DNA of 64,000 bases from Eriocheir sinensis (GCF_024679095.1 NC_066562.1:5162601-5226600), one strand, 5' to 3'. Shown: positions 11,650-24,930, counted from the stretch's first letter. Numbers and translations: made by a program. The notes: generated by a model not told the origin, from the letters alone.

Positions 11650-12089
11650 TTCCTATTTTGTCCATTTCATTCACAGCATTGTCCTTTCCTCTCCTTCCCT
11701 TTCCCTCCTCTCTCACCCTTCCCTTCCTCCCTCTCCATCCCTCTCTCCCCCCTTCCCACACTTCTTCTCTTTCCCATCCCTCCCTTCCCTACTCCTCCCC
11801 TCCATCCTCCTTCCCTCCCTCCCACCCTTGATTTATAGGCCTATACACTAATTCGTAATAGGCATAATTTGGCGTATTGTCGTGTGATGATTAATGCGAC
11901 ACTTGGCTCGGCGTGCGTTGCCTGTATGTTGCGTTATTTTGTTGTGTTGCTAATGGTGTCAGGAGTGAAGGTGTTGTTGTTGTTGTTGATGGTGGTGGTG
12001 GTGGTGGTGTTGATGGTGGTGGTGGTGGTGGTTTATTTTTTCTTCTTCTTCTTCTTCTTCTTCTTCTTCTTCTTCTTCTTCTCCTCATT

Positions 12090-12122
<33 letters not shown>

Positions 12123-12328
12123 TACCAAAAACCACCACCACCATCACCACCACCACCACCACCACATCAAGGGGAGTCATGAGGGTGTAATCGGCCTCAC
12201 CACACCTGCATCGAGGGCCAATAATTACCTGTGCCGGCATGTAATTAGTCAGCCAGGTGAGCCGCCCGTGTCACCCACCTGCCCGGCATACTGATTGGGC
12301 GGTTTTGTTGTTGCTGTTGTTGTTGTTT

Positions 12329-12375
<47 letters not shown>

Positions 12376-12594
12376 GCTGTTGTTGCCCCTCTCTCCACCA
12401 CAATTTCCATCATTCTTTTTTTTCTTTTTTCTTCTTCTTTTTCATCTTCATCATCATCTTTTTTTTTTCTTCTTTTTCTTTCTATTTTTCTTCTTTTTAT
12501 TTTTACTTTTCTTCTTTTTCTTCTTTTCTTCTTCTTCTTCTTCTTCTTCTTCTTCATTATTACACTTTAAAGATATCCAACCGAGCAATGACGC

Positions 12595-12649
<55 letters not shown>

Positions 12650-12660
12650 TGTTTGGCTCT
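11650..12660. repeat. Pyrimidine tract and trinucleotide cluster
   Basis: A C/T-rich tract (11680-11830) is followed by GGT/GTT, (TTC)n, (ACT)n and (ACC)n runs (11975-12165), (GTT)n (12300-12380), (TTC)n (12520-12556) and (CA)n (12597-12648). The 70 bp at 12180-12290 are the only complex sequence. Confidence 0.88.
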
Positions 12661-12879
12661 CCTCTTACACAACCAAAACAAACGCCATTCACCACTCCTT
12701 TTGTCCTCTTTCCTCTTGAATTCGTCTTGCCTCCTCTATTTATCTTCCTCTTGCCTTTCCTCTTTCCTGCCTCCCTCTCTCCCTCTCTCCTCTTTCCTCC
12801 TCTCAAGTTCTCTTTCTTTTTGTGTTTTCTTCCTCTCCTCCTCTTTATCTTCCTCTTCCTTTTCCTCTTTCCTGTTTCT

Positions 12880-12913
<34 letters not shown>

Positions 12914-13500
12914 GCATTCAAGAGGAAAAGAAGAGGAAAGTAAGAGAAAAGAGGAAATATAGGAAAATAGAGGGAAAAAGAGGAAAAAGAGAAGAAAAGA
13001 GGAAAAAGGGAAAACGAGGCATAAAAGAGGAAAAAGAGGAAAAAAAGAGGAAAAAGAGGAAAAAAGATGAAACAAGAGGAAAAAAGGGAAACAAGAGGAA
13101 ACAAGAGGAAAAAAGAGGAAAAAGAGGAAAAGAGGAAAAAAAGAGGAAACAAGAGGAAAAAAGGGAAACAAGAGGAAACAAGAGGAAAAAGAGGAAACAA
13201 GAGTGAAAAAAGGGAAAAGAGGAAAAAAAGATGAAGAAAAGGGGGAAAAGGAAAGAAAAGGAAAAAAGAGGAAAAAAGATGAAGAGGAAAAAAGGAAACA
13301 AGAGGAAAAAAGGGAAAAAGGGAGGAAAAAGAGGAAAAAAGAGAAAAAAGAGGGAAAAAGAGGAAGAGGAAATAAGGAAACAAGAGGAAAAAAGGAAAAA
13401 AAGGGAAAAGAGATAAAAAAGAGAAAAAAAGAGGAAGAGGAAAAAAGGAAACAAGAGGAAAAGGGAAAAAAGGAGGAAAAAGAGGAAAAAAGAGGAAAAG
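12880..13500. repeat. (CT)n followed by AAAAGAGGA purine array
   Basis: (CT)n at 12885-12911, then about 580 bp of irregular AAAAGAGGAA/ACAAGAGGAA units. Confidence 0.88.
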
Positions 13501-13566
13501 TCGCCCGTGCGAAATGATTTTGTTTGCCGGAAGAATGAAGAAAGAAAACGGAGCTGGCCTTCAATG

Positions 13567-13567
<1 letters not shown>

Positions 13568-13606
<39 letters not shown>

Positions 13607-13710
13607 GTTCATTTTTTTCCTCTCCTCCCGCTGTCTATCTCTTAAATCTTTATCTTTTTCTTTCTTTCTTTCTCTCTTTCTTTCTCTCTTTCATTCTTTC
13701 TTTTTTGTTG

Positions 13711-13790
<80 letters not shown>
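13568..13790. repeat. (CT)n and (GA)n microsatellites in opposite purine polarity
   Basis: (CT)n at 13568-13602 and (GA)n at 13714-13790, separated by pyrimidines. The two could pair as a long hairpin. Confidence 0.92.
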
Positions 13791-13794
<4 letters not shown>

Positions 13795-13795
<1 letters not shown>

Positions 13796-14770
13796 TAAGA
13801 AAAATAAAGAAGGAAGGAGGAAGAGGAAGATACAGAAAAGAGAATGAAGGAAGGAAGGAGGAGTAGAGACACGAATTGGGAAGTGAAGGAAATGGGAAAA
13901 AAAAAGAAGGAAGAGAAGAGACAGCAGTAAGGAGGTAAAGGAAGTGGAGAGGAAGAGGAAGACAAAGAATGGAGAATGAAGGAATGAAGGAAAAGGAAAA
14001 ACAACTATACATGATGCGAAGGAAATAGAGAAGCGAAAGAAGGAAGTGGGAAGGAGGCGAAGGAAGTTGGGAGCAAGGAAGAACATGAATGATAGACGGA
14101 AGAATAGGATGAATGAAGGAATGAAGGAGGAAGGAAAATACTACAGAGACGGAGAAGGAAATGAGGAAGTGAAAGAAGGAAGTGAGAAGGAGGCGAAGGA
14201 AGACGGGAGGAAGGAACAATGTGAATGATAGAAGGAAGGATAAGGTGAATGAAGGAATGAAGGAGGAGGAAAAATACTAGAGGATGTGAAGGAAATAGGG
14301 AAATGGGAAGGAATTGAAGGAAGACAGGAGGAAGACACAACATGAATGATAGAAGGAAGGATAAGGTGAATGAAGGAATGAAGGAGGAGGGAAAATACTA
14401 GAGGATGTGAAGGAAATAGGGAAATGGGAAGGAATTGAAGGAAGACGGGAGGAAGACACAACATGAATGATAGAAGGAAGGATAAGGTGAATGAAGGAAT
14501 GAAGGAGGAGGGAAAATACTAGAGGATGTGAAGGAAATAGGGAAACGGGAAGGAATTGAAGGAAGACGGGAGGAAGGCACAACATGAATGATAGAAGGAA
14601 GGATAAGGTGAATGAAGGAATGAAGGAGGAGGGAAATAACTACAGAGGATGCGAAGGAAATAGGGAAACGAAAGAAGGAAATGTGAAGGAGATGAAAGAA
14701 GTAGTAAGGAAGAGAAGGAAGTGCGAGGGGTCTGAAGAAGGTAAAGAAGGGAGGTACAAAATGAATGCAA
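13795..14770. repeat. 121-bp purine minisatellite
   Basis: The landmark TGAATGATAGAAGGAAGGAT recurs at 14222, 14343, 14464 and 14585 (period 121). More diverged units are at about 14090 and upstream. Every unit has GAATGAAGGAATGAAGGAGG. Confidence 0.9.
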
Positions 14771-15169
14771 GACGAATGAATACGATGAATGAGGGAGTAC
14801 AAATGACGCGCTCCGGTGTAGTGTTGCCAGCTCTTCATTATTCACGGCTCAAGGACGGTCACATCATGCATAATATCGATTGGCGTGCGTTAGTTTGTGT
14901 GTGCGTATGTGCGTACTTTGTGTTGTTGTGTTGTTGTTATTGATTGTCGTGGTTGATTGGTGTTGTTTGGGGACAAGTTTTGCTGCGGTGTTTCTGTTCG
15001 TCCGTCAATGGCACACTTCAGGCTAGGCGTTTAAATTCATGTTAGAGAGAAACCGCCAGAATGTTTGCTATTTTTACACTCGTATAGCTGTGTGCTGTTG
15101 TGGCTGCTACCAATATTGTTTTTTTTTTGTTTTTTTTACGTTTCGGTCTATGGTTGGGGTAGGCTTACT
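14771..15169. other. Spacer, nothing recognised
   Basis: Mixed sequence with TTGTTG-rich patches. No exon supported. Confidence 0.5.
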
Positions 15170-15375
15170 TGGTAGGGCCTGATGGTCGGCCCCAGCCCGT
15201 TGTGGCGCAGGCAAGTGTTTATAGTGGCGCCATCTTGCATGGCTCATGCTGCCCCACGGAGCACATCAATGACCCTCTCTTTTAGAGATAGAATCTAGAT
15301 TCTGGGTTGATGGGTGGTCTTCAGGACAGCATGTGGGTAGTCTAAGGCCACTCGGCGGTGACTGAAAATCCCAGC
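15170..15375 (-). mobile_element. SINE fragment
   Basis: Shares the body core (GTGGGTAGTCTAAGGCCACTC here, with the following CGGTGACTG) with the SINE at 8108-8325. It also carries GGCGCAGGCAAGTGTTTATA, whose complement recurs at 18600-18630 and in diverged form at 33655-33690. Truncated: no tRNA head seen. Confidence 0.55.
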
Positions 15376-15570
15376 TTGTGGCACCTGTGTGCCGTCAAAT
15401 TCCGTCCGTCTGTCGGGAAATGTCTTAAATTGAACTGCGCATGCGCAGTCTTTGCTATATTAAGAGTTTCAATCGACTCACAGTGCCTCATACGGTGTTT
15501 GCATACATTAGAGAAACTGCAAGAACGCGGTGAAAGGTCTCGATATGTATACCACGGAGTCCAGGTAATC

Positions 15571-16090
15571 GAACCACCACCATCACCACCACCACCACCA
15601 CCACCACCACCATGTCAAATGTCGATGGCCAATATTTATGCGTCTTCTTTCGAATTGACTTCCTCGAGAAAATCCCTCAAAGTTTGTAGCGTGAGATTAT
15701 TTTTAAAGTTTTTTTTGTAGCATTTTGGTGACGATTTTGAATATTTACTAAAGTTTGCAAAAGTTTCCCCTCTCTCTCTGTCTCTTTCTCTTCCCCTTTC
15801 TCTCCATCCCTCTTTAACTCTTTATTACTTGACAATTTTTCCCCTTTCTAAGTCTTCTTTTCTTCCCTTTTTCCCTCCATCCCTCTTCCCCTCTTCCTTA
15901 CTTTGACATTTTTTCCCTTCCTCTACGTCTCATTTTCTTCCCTTTCCCCTCCATCCCTCTTCCCCTCTTCCTTACTTTGCCAATTTTTCCCTTCTCTCTA
16001 CGTCTCATTTTCTTCCCTTTTCCCTCCATCCCTCTTCCCCTCTTCCTTACTTCCCATTTTTCCCTTCTCTACGTCTCATTTTCTTCCCCT
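15571..16090. repeat. (CAC)n and pyrimidine minisatellite of about 75 bp
   Basis: (CAC)n at 15571-15612. From 15770 there are C/T-rich units with ACGTCTCATTTTCTTCCC and CCATCCCTCTTCCCCTCTTC recurring three times. Confidence 0.85.
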
Positions 16091-16279
16091 TTCTTTCCTT
16101 AAGGAAAAAACAGAAGAAAAGGAGAAAAAGAAGACAAAGAGAAGAACAGAGAGAAGACGCAAAACCAAGAAAATCAGGTAAAAAAAATATAAAAGTAAAA
16201 AAGAAAAACAGAAAAAGAAAAGAAAACAAGAAAAAAAAAAGCCAGAAACGCGACCCAAACTTATTTAAAACTCCTCCAC

Positions 16280-17137
<858 letters not shown>

Positions 17138-17349
17138 AAATCAATCATGAATAAAATAAAAAATGTAAAAGTAGATGATTTTCGGGATATCAGAAAGCAT
17201 TTAACTCTTTTTTTGCGGGCTGTGACGGATGCCTCGTTGTGGGGTTAAATACAGCCCAGGTAGAGTCATGCATCAGCCCGGACAGGTAATCTATATTCGA
17301 CCTTGTTACGGTTGCATTTGAGTACTCTGACTGTGGTTCCCTTCGTTAG

Positions 17350-17363
17350 TGTCGTTGTTGTTG

Positions 17364-17395
<32 letters not shown>

Positions 17396-17514
17396 GGTGC
17401 TGGTGTTGGTGTTAGTGATGTTGGTGTTGATGGTGGTGGTAGTGGTTGGTGATAGTGGTGGTGGTGGTAGTGGTGTTAGTGTTGGTGTTGGTAATGTTAT
17501 TGGTGTTGTTTGTG

Positions 17515-17545
<31 letters not shown>

Positions 17546-17555
17546 CGGTGGTGTA
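17350..17555. repeat. (GTT)n/(GGT)n tract
   Basis: Mixed GTT, GGT and GTGTTG repeats with GAT interruptions. Confidence 0.9.
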
Positions 17556-17684
17556 TTTTGGGTCACGCGTCCAAGTGACCTTTTTTATTAATTTATTTCT
17601 TCATCTCGTATTTCCTCTTTTTTTTCAGTAAAAGCGACAGGACAAAGCCAAAACAAGAGAAATAGAAGAGTCATCCCGCAGCAG

Positions 17685-17872
17685 CCTCCCTCTGTTTAGA
17701 TTTCCTCCTCCTGCCTACGACTTACACGCTTTCAAGAGGGGATTTTGACCCTCTTTTGGCTCTCTCGGCTAAGTGGTCAGCGTGGGATATCAAGTCCAGT
17801 CCGCCCCAGCAACCTGACAATATTCATTCATAACCGAGAGGCCCAAGACTACCCACATGCTGTCCTTAACCC
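17685..17872 (+). mobile_element. LINE 3' tail fragment joined to a tRNA-SINE
   Basis: TTTCCTCCTGCCTACGACTT to CTCTTTTGGC (17698-17760) matches the LINE tail family L found from 27.9 kb. It is followed by a SINE head with the A box TCGGCTAAGTGGTCAGC (17768-17784), a degenerate B box, and the body core GGCCCAAGACTACCCACATG (17840-17862). Confidence 0.6.
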
Positions 17873-17887
17873 ATTGGATGCTGATTT

Positions 17888-18590
17888 CCTACAAGAAGAT
17901 ATCACCAAGCTAACCTAACCTAACCTAACCTAAACATCACCAAGCTACAGGAATGGAACAAAGAGTGGCTGCAACAACTCAAGGAAGATTAATGTAAAGT
18001 CCTGTACCTTGGGAGGGGACATCCAGCACACCAATACCACATGGGAAACACTCCACTAACCACCACAGAGGCAGAGAAAGACCTGGGAGGATATGTTACC
18101 AGGCTACCAGTGAAGGAGAAGACATCACCAAGCTACAGGAATGGAACAAAAAGTGGCTGCTACAACTCAAGGAAGAATAATGTAAAGTCCTGTACCTTGG
18201 GAGGGGATATCCAGCACACCAATACCACATGGGAAACACTCCACTAACCACCACAGAGGCAGAGAAAGACCTGGGAGTATAATACCAGGCTACCAGTGAA
18301 GGAGAAGACATCACCAAGCTACAGGAATGGAACAAAAAGTGGCTGCTACAACTCAAGGAAGAATAATGTAAAGTCCTGTACCTTGGGAGGGGATATCCAG
18401 CACACCAATACCACATGGGAAACACTCCACTATCCACCACAGAGGCAGAGAAAGACCTGGGAGTATATGTTACCAGTGAAGGCCAAATCCATGCCAATCG
18501 CAGTAGAGGGGTTAAGACCACCTATCAACCCGGACCCTGGCGACACTCTAAAGAGGATCAAGGGGAGCTCCGAGGGGCCAACATGAGACG
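17888..18590 (+). mobile_element. LINE reverse-transcriptase fragment, tandemly triplicated, with CCTAA pentamers
   Basis: Each unit translates to DITKLQEWNKxWLxQLKE, then KVLYLGRG, then TTEAEKDLGVYVT. This is the typical end of the reverse-transcriptase domain of CR1/L2-like non-LTR elements (family knowledge). Unit starts are at about 17935, 18123 and 18309 (periods 188 and 186). Each unit has a TAA or frame break after QLKE, and the third runs on to HANRSRGVKTTYQPGPW. The first unit is interrupted at 17910-17933 by TAACC/CCTAA pentamers. Not functional. Confidence 0.8.
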
Positions 18591-18639
18591 AGCAAGATGG
18601 CGCTACTGTAAAATACTTGCCTGCGCCACTAACGGGACT

Positions 18640-18790
18640 AGAAAAGAAAACGACTAATCTCCTGAACCCGATTAACCTCCTGAACCCGACTAATCTCCTG
18701 AACCCGATTAACCTCCTGAACCCGACTAATCTCCTGAACCCGATTAACCTCCTGAACCCGACTAATCTCCCTTGTGACCTTGGGAAATAG
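18640..18790 (+). repeat. 18/36-bp repeat made from the family A core
   Basis: CGACTAATCTCCTGAACC and its variant CGATTAACCTCCTGAACC alternate about eight times, then run into the family A motif ATCTCCCTTGTGACCTTGGG. Confidence 0.8.
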
Positions 18791-19069
18791 TTTCATATCC
18801 TTGTCGTTTTTTTTTTGTTGTTGTTGTTGTTGTTTTTCTTAGTTTGCTGTTTGCTGTTACGTCGTCTGCCCTTTTGTGTTAGTTTCCCTTTGTTTATAAA
18901 TCGATTTCTCCCTCCCTCCGTTTTCTTTCTTTTTTTCGTTTCTTTTTTCCTTCCTTAATAATTCTCTCTCTCTCTCTCTCTCCATCTTGTTTTTTTATCG
19001 TTTTTTTTTCCTTCTAAATAATTATCTTCCTTCCAAATTCTCTTTTTTTCGTTTTTTTCCTTCCTAAAT

Positions 19070-19104
<35 letters not shown>

Positions 19105-20130
19105 TCACTTTTTCTTCGTTTTTTTTTCCTTCGTAAATAATTATCTCTCTCTCTCTCCCCTTATTCACTTTTTTTTGCTTTATTTTTCTCTACAAATAAT
19201 TATCTTCTTTCCATCACTGCCTTTTGTTTGTTTGTTTGTTTGTTTTACGTACTTGCGCAATACGATTTTTCTCTCTTTTTTTGGATATTGTTATTTCATC
19301 TTGTTGGTAAGTATTTTCTTCACTTCCATTTTTTTCTACTTAGTTTTGCATTTTTTCTTCTTTTTTTCTTCCTTTCTTCCCTTTTTTCCTACTTAGTTTT
19401 GTATTTTTTTCTTCTTTTTTCTTCCTTCTTTTCATTTTTTTCATATTCATTTTTGCATTTTTGTCTCTTTGTTTCCTACTTTGTTTTCCATTTTTTTGTC
19501 TTTTCTTCCTTCCTTTCATTTTTCCTTCAAGTTTTGTATTTTTTTTCATCCTTCTTTTCATTTTTTTATATTTAGTTTTACATATTTATTTTTTCTTCCT
19601 TTTTCTCAGTTTTCAGATTTAGTGTTCCATTTTTCTCTTCTTTTTTTCTCCTTCCTTTCATTTTTCATATTTATTTTTGCATTTTGTTTTTCTCCTTCCT
19701 TTCATTTTTCATATTTATTTTTGCATTTTGTTTTTCTCCTTCCTTTCATTTTTCATATTTATTTTTGCATTTCGTTTTTTCTCCCTCCTTTCATTTTTCA
19801 TATTTATTTTTACATTTCTCCGCATAATTTTTCCCATATATACTCTCTCCCTATCTCTATCTATCTATCTATCTATCTATCTGTCTGTCTGTCTGTCTAT
19901 CTCTTTTTTATTATTACATTCCGTTCCCACGTCATCAATCACATCGGACTCATCATCATCATCAGTCATCGCGTTGGTGTCATCAGGTATTCAAGGGTTA
20001 TCAAATTAATATTCATTGTTAGTGTTCATCAACTTACTTTACGCTTCTGCCAGTTTGTTTTCTTTTGTTTGCTTCTTTGTTTGTTCGTTATGCCCCGAAA
20101 GTACATCATTAAATTTATTGAACTATGCAT
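18791..20130. repeat. T-rich pyrimidine tract with short tandem units
   Basis: Includes (CT)n (18964-18981, 19072-19098), a 47-bp unit with TTCATTTTTCATATTTATTT repeated about four times (19650-19815), and (CTAT)n/(CTGT)n at 19855-19900. No exon supported. Confidence 0.8.
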
Positions 20131-20134
20131 GGGC

Positions 20135-20535
20135 GATATTCTTTTAGACGCTTTCGACTTTCACATCAATTATTTCCAAAGGCCAAAAAAGAATGAAGTT
20201 AAATGCGTTCTCATGTGTCTTTTTTCGTTTTCACTTTCATAGTAAAGAAGCCTTGTCAATCTATCACCAGGGTCATAAAACTACCCCTGGAAAGACCCAC
20301 AACTCCTACGAAAGCCTTACCACCAGGGTCATAAAACTACCCCTGGAAAGACCCACAACTCCTACGAAAGCCTTACCACCAGGGTCATAAAACTACCCCT
20401 GGAAAGACCCACAACTCCTACGAAAGCCTTGTCAAACTACCACCAGGGTCATAAAACTACCCCTGGAAAGGCCAACACACCTCCTAAGAAAGCCTTGTCA
20501 TATATGTTGCTTGGGCGACGATATGTTTAAGAATT
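20135..20535 (-). mobile_element. Family A repeat with internal 60-bp tandem subunits
   Basis: The minus-strand copy starts with GATATTCTTTTAGACGCTTT, followed by ATTATTTCCAAAGGCC. It then has four subunits of ACCAGGGTCATAAAACTACC with CCCACAACTCCTACGAAAGC, ending near TGTCATATATGTTGCTTGGG. Confidence 0.75.
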
Positions 20536-20639
20536 TGTTGTACTTCTGCATCTCAACATCAACAGACAGTCAGAGGCGTTCCAGGACCATCATGTAGGCT
20601 ATTCTGGACCTTTTCTTTTTCATATTTATCTTGTCGCAG

Positions 20640-21640
20640 TTTTATTTTATTGCCGTTAAGTATTCATGAGCTCTTCTTCTGTACATGCTTCTATTGCTGT
20701 TCTTGTTCCTCTCTCTTATTCCTTACGCCCCCATTACATTGTTAAATATCCTGCCATGTTTATCACTCGACTCGTTTCAGCGCTTCAAATCAAGTATTCA
20801 TCAACCCCATTAGTTTTTTTTTTTGTTCATGTTTCTGTTGTTGTTGTTGTTGTTGTTGTATCTCTCATTCTTCACGTCTCATCGCATTGTTAAGTATACT
20901 GAATTTTTAGGCTATTATTTCTCTACCCGTTTCGGCGTCATCAACTATTATTATTAGCCTACTATTATTTTTTTCTTGTTTTCTTCTTTTTACTTTCATT
21001 ATTTACGTCATTATTGTTATTCTACGTTCATTATTGTTTATCATCATTAAGTGTTCGTTATTCTTTACTTTGCATGCTTCTGTTCTTTTCTTCTTTCTAC
21101 TTTCATTATTTAAGTCATTGTTGTCATTCTACGTTCATTATTGTTTATCATCATCCTGTTCTTGTTTTCTTCTTTCTATTTTCATCATATTCATTGTCTA
21201 TTATCATCAAGTATACCTGTTCTTGTTTTTTCTTTTTTCTCCTTTCATTATTTACGTCATTATTGTCATTCTACGTTCATTATTGTTCATTATCATCAAG
21301 TATTCCTGTTCTTGTTTTCTTGTTTCTACTTTCATCATATTTATCGTTTATTATCATCAAGTATTAATGTTTTTGTTTTCTTCTGTTTACCTTCATTATT
21401 TGAGTCATTATTGTTATTCTACGTTCATTATTGTTCATCATCATCAAGTATTCCTGTTCTTGTTTTCTTGTTTCTACTTTCATCATATTTATTGTTTATT
21501 ATCATCAAGTATTAATGTTTTTGTTTTCTTCTGTTTACCTTCATTATTTGAGTCATTATTGTCATTCTACGTTCATTATAGTTCATCATCATTATCAAGT
21601 ATTCGTTAATCTTTTCGTTTTCATGCTTCTGTTTTGTTTC
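20640..21640. repeat. A/T-rich tandem region, 110-150-bp units
   Basis: TTATTGTCATTCTACGTTCA and ATCATCAAGTATTCCTGTTC recur irregularly from about 21000. Before that the sequence is mixed with a short (GTT)n at 20840-20860. Confidence 0.75.
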
Positions 21641-21644
21641 TTCT

Positions 21645-23700
21645 TCTTTCTATCTTTCATTCTTTTACGTTCCATCACATCCTTGAATATTTTGCAAAGT
21701 TTATTAGGCTATTATCAAGTAGGCTATTCATAATTTTAAACTTTTTTCCTGTTTCTCTTATCGTTTTCTTCTTTCTACTTTCATTATATACATCCAGTCA
21801 CATCCTTAATTATTCTGCATTGTTTATTATTTTCAAGTATTCATAAATCTCTACTTTTTTCATGTTTCTCTTGTTATTTTCATTCATTTTTAAACGTCCA
21901 ATCACATCCTTAATTATCCAGCATTGTTTATTATTTTCAAGTATTCATATATCTCTACTTTTTCATGTTTTTCTTGTTATTTTCATTCATATTTTTACGT
22001 CCCATCACATCCTTAATTATTCTGCATTGTTTATTATTCTCAAGTATTCATAAATCTCTACTTTTTTCATGTTTCTCTTGTTATTTTCATTCATTTTTAA
22101 ACGTCCAATCACATCCTTAATTATTCTGCATTGTTTATTATTTTCAAGTATTCATAAATCTCTACTTTTCATGTTTCTCTTGTTATTTTCATTCATTTTT
22201 AAACGTCCAATCACATCCTTAATTATTCTGCATTGTTTATTATTCTCAAGTATTCATATATCTCTACTTTTTTCATGTTTCTCTTATTTTCATTCATTTT
22301 TAAACGTCCAGTCACATCCTTAATTATTCTGCATTGTGTATTATTTTCAAGTATTCATAAATCTCTACTTTTTCATTTATCTCTTTTTTGTTTTCATTCA
22401 TTATTTTACGTCCCATCACATCCTTGAATATCCTGCATTGTTTATTATTATCAAGCATTCATATATCTCTACTTTTTCATGTTTCTCTTGTTATTTTCAC
22501 TCATTTTTAAACGTCCAGTCACATCCTTAATTATTCTGCATTGTTTATTATTTTCAAGTATTCATATATCTCTACTTTTTCATGTTTCTCTTCTTATTTT
22601 CATTCATATTTTTACGTCCCATCACATCCTTGAATATCCTGCATTGTTTATTATTATCAAGCATTCATAAATCTCTACTTTTTCATGTTTCTCTTGTTAT
22701 TTTCATTCATTGTTTTACGTCCCACCACATCCTTGAATATCCTGCATTGTTTATTATTTTCAAGTATTCATATATCTCTATTTTTTCATGTTTCTCTTTT
22801 TTGTTTTCATTCATTATTTTACGTCCCATCACATCCTTGAATATCCTGCATTGTTTATTATTATCAAGCATTCATATATCTCTACTTTTTCATGTTTCTC
22901 TTCTTATTTTCATTCATATTTTTACGTCCCATCACATCCTTGAATATCCTGCATTGTTTATTATTATCAAGCATTCATATATCTCTACTTTTTCATGTTT
23001 CTCTTGTTATTTTCATTCATTCTTTTACGTCCCATCACATCCTTGAATATCCTGCATTGTTTATTATTTTCAAGTACGGTATTCATAAATCTCTACTTTT
23101 CATGTTTCTCTTGTTATTTTCATTCATTCTTTTACGTCCCATCACATCCTTGAATATCCTGCATTGTTTATTATTATCAAGTATTCATAAATCTCTACTT
23201 TTTCATGTTTTTCTTGTTATTTTCATTCATTTTTTTACGTCCCATCACATCCTTGAATATTTTGCATTGTTTATTATTATCAAGCATTCATAAATATCCA
23301 CTTTTTTTCATGTTTCTCTTGTTATTTTCATTCATTCTTTTACGTCCCATCACTTCCTTCAATATTCTGCATTGTTTATTATTATCAAGCATTCATATAT
23401 CTCTACTTTTTCATGTTTCTCTTGTTATTTCCGTTCATTTCTAAACGTCCCATCACATCCTTGAATATCCTGCATTGTTTATTATTATCAAGCATTCATA
23501 AATCTCTACTTTTTCATGTTTCTCTTGTTATTTTCATTAATTTTTAAACGTCCAATCACATCCTTGAATATCCTGCATTGTTTATTATTATCAAGCATTC
23601 ATAAATCTCTACTTTTTCATGTTTCTCAAGTTGTTTTCATTCATTTCTTACACGTTCCATCACTTCCTCATATATATTGAAGTCCTTATTATTATCAAGT
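21645..23700. repeat. 103-bp A/T-rich satellite, about 20 copies
   Basis: ACGTCCCATCACATCCTTGA (or AACGTCCAATC variants) recurs about every 103 bp from 21667 to 23653, with CTGCATTGTTTATTATTATC and TCTCTACTTTTTCATGTTTC in each unit. Two subtypes (TTTTAAACGTCCAATC and TTTTACGTCCCATC) are interspersed. Confidence 0.95.
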
Positions 23701-23896
23701 ATTCATAAACCTAATATTTTTTTCATGTTTCTGTTCCTGCTGGTGTTGTTGTTTTCCCCCCATTCTTTAAGTCCCGTCGCATTGTTAAATATACTGGAAT
23801 GTTTTATTGTCCTGCACGCTGGTATCATTAAGCATGCAAGTATTCAAGCGTTATCAAGTATTCATGGATGCTTTTTAAATCCTACTGTCGTGGTTC

Positions 23897-23897
<1 letters not shown>

Positions 23898-23935
<38 letters not shown>

Positions 23936-24110
23936 TTCGTTCATTACGGTTCATCGCCACATGGTTGAATTTACTGAACTATTTATTATTCAACACAACG
24001 TAAAGATCTATTTTTCTACGGCAAGGGAGGTCGGCCAAGGGACATAAAATAATTGAAAGGAAAAAACACACACAACCTGCTGCTCCCCTAAAAAGATCAT
24101 GGAATAGTTA

Positions 24111-24169
<59 letters not shown>

Positions 24170-24170
24170 G
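23898..24170. repeat. (GT)n and (ATT)n microsatellites
   Basis: (GT)n at 23898-23931 and (ATT)n at 24113-24169. Confidence 0.95.
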
Positions 24171-24227
24171 TTATCAGACACAGGGCCATAGCAAATCCGC
24201 AAGAGTACAAAAACTGTTAAAATGTAT

Positions 24228-24608
24228 TGCAAGGGAAGGAGGTGAAGGAAGGAAGGAAGGAAGGAAGGGAGTGGGAATGGAGGAGGTGAAGGAAGGAAGG
24301 AATGGAGGAAGGAAGATAGTGGGGAAAGGAAGTGAAGGAAGGAAGGAAGGAAGTAGGAAAGAAGGAAGTGAAAAAAGGAAGGAAGGAAGGAAGGAAGGTA
24401 GTGGGGAAAGGAAGTGAAGGAAGGAAGGAAGGAAGTGGGAAAGGAAGAAGTGAAGGAAGGAAGGAAGAAAGGAAGGAAGAAAGTGGGGAAAGGAAGTGAA
24501 GGAAGGAAGGAAGGAAGTGAGAAAGGAGAAGGAAGGAAGGAAGGAAGTGAGAAAGGAGAAGGAAGTGAAGGAAGGAAAGAAGGGAGGATGGAAGTGAAGG
24601 AAGTTATG
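24228..24608. repeat. GAAGG purine minisatellite
   Basis: Units of about 60-70 bp share GTGGGGAAAGGAAGTGAAGG and (GAAG)n. Confidence 0.9.
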
Positions 24609-24754
24609 TAACCCAGACACACCCGATCCACTGTTAATTAGGGATAGAACGAATACTGTGAAAGACGGATAATCCACATAGGCCTAAATCGAAACTGGCT
24701 AACTGAGGGAATCAAGCAAAAAAATATGCTTGAAGAAGTAAGTTAACATTCCTT

Positions 24755-24930
24755 TTTTTACAGTAAAGGAAGCAGCTCAAGGGCAAAAAAGAAATAATGA
24801 GGGAAAAAAAAAAGCCCGCTAATCATTGCCCCTATAAAAAAAAAAAAGTTTAGAAGAGTGCCCAAAAGAGAGGTCAATTTCGGGAGGTGAGGTGTCTTGA
24901 TACTCTCCTCTTGGAAGCTAGATTTTAATT
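24755..24930 (-). mobile_element. LINE 3' tail (family L)
   Basis: The minus strand reads AATTGACCTCTCTTTTGGGC through AGCGGGC, a T-run, then TTGAGCTGCTTCCTTTACTG and TAAAAAAA. This is a 5'-truncated 3' end with its A-tail. Confidence 0.75.

Noticed and set aside
18096..18521. A 141-codon minus-strand frame with internal repeats
   Set aside because: It is antisense to the triplicated RT fragment, and its repeats are the tandem units.
17888..18590. An active LINE
   Set aside because: Only about 60 residues of the RT end are present per unit, each with stops or frame breaks. No endonuclease, no catalytic YxDD segment and no full ORF.
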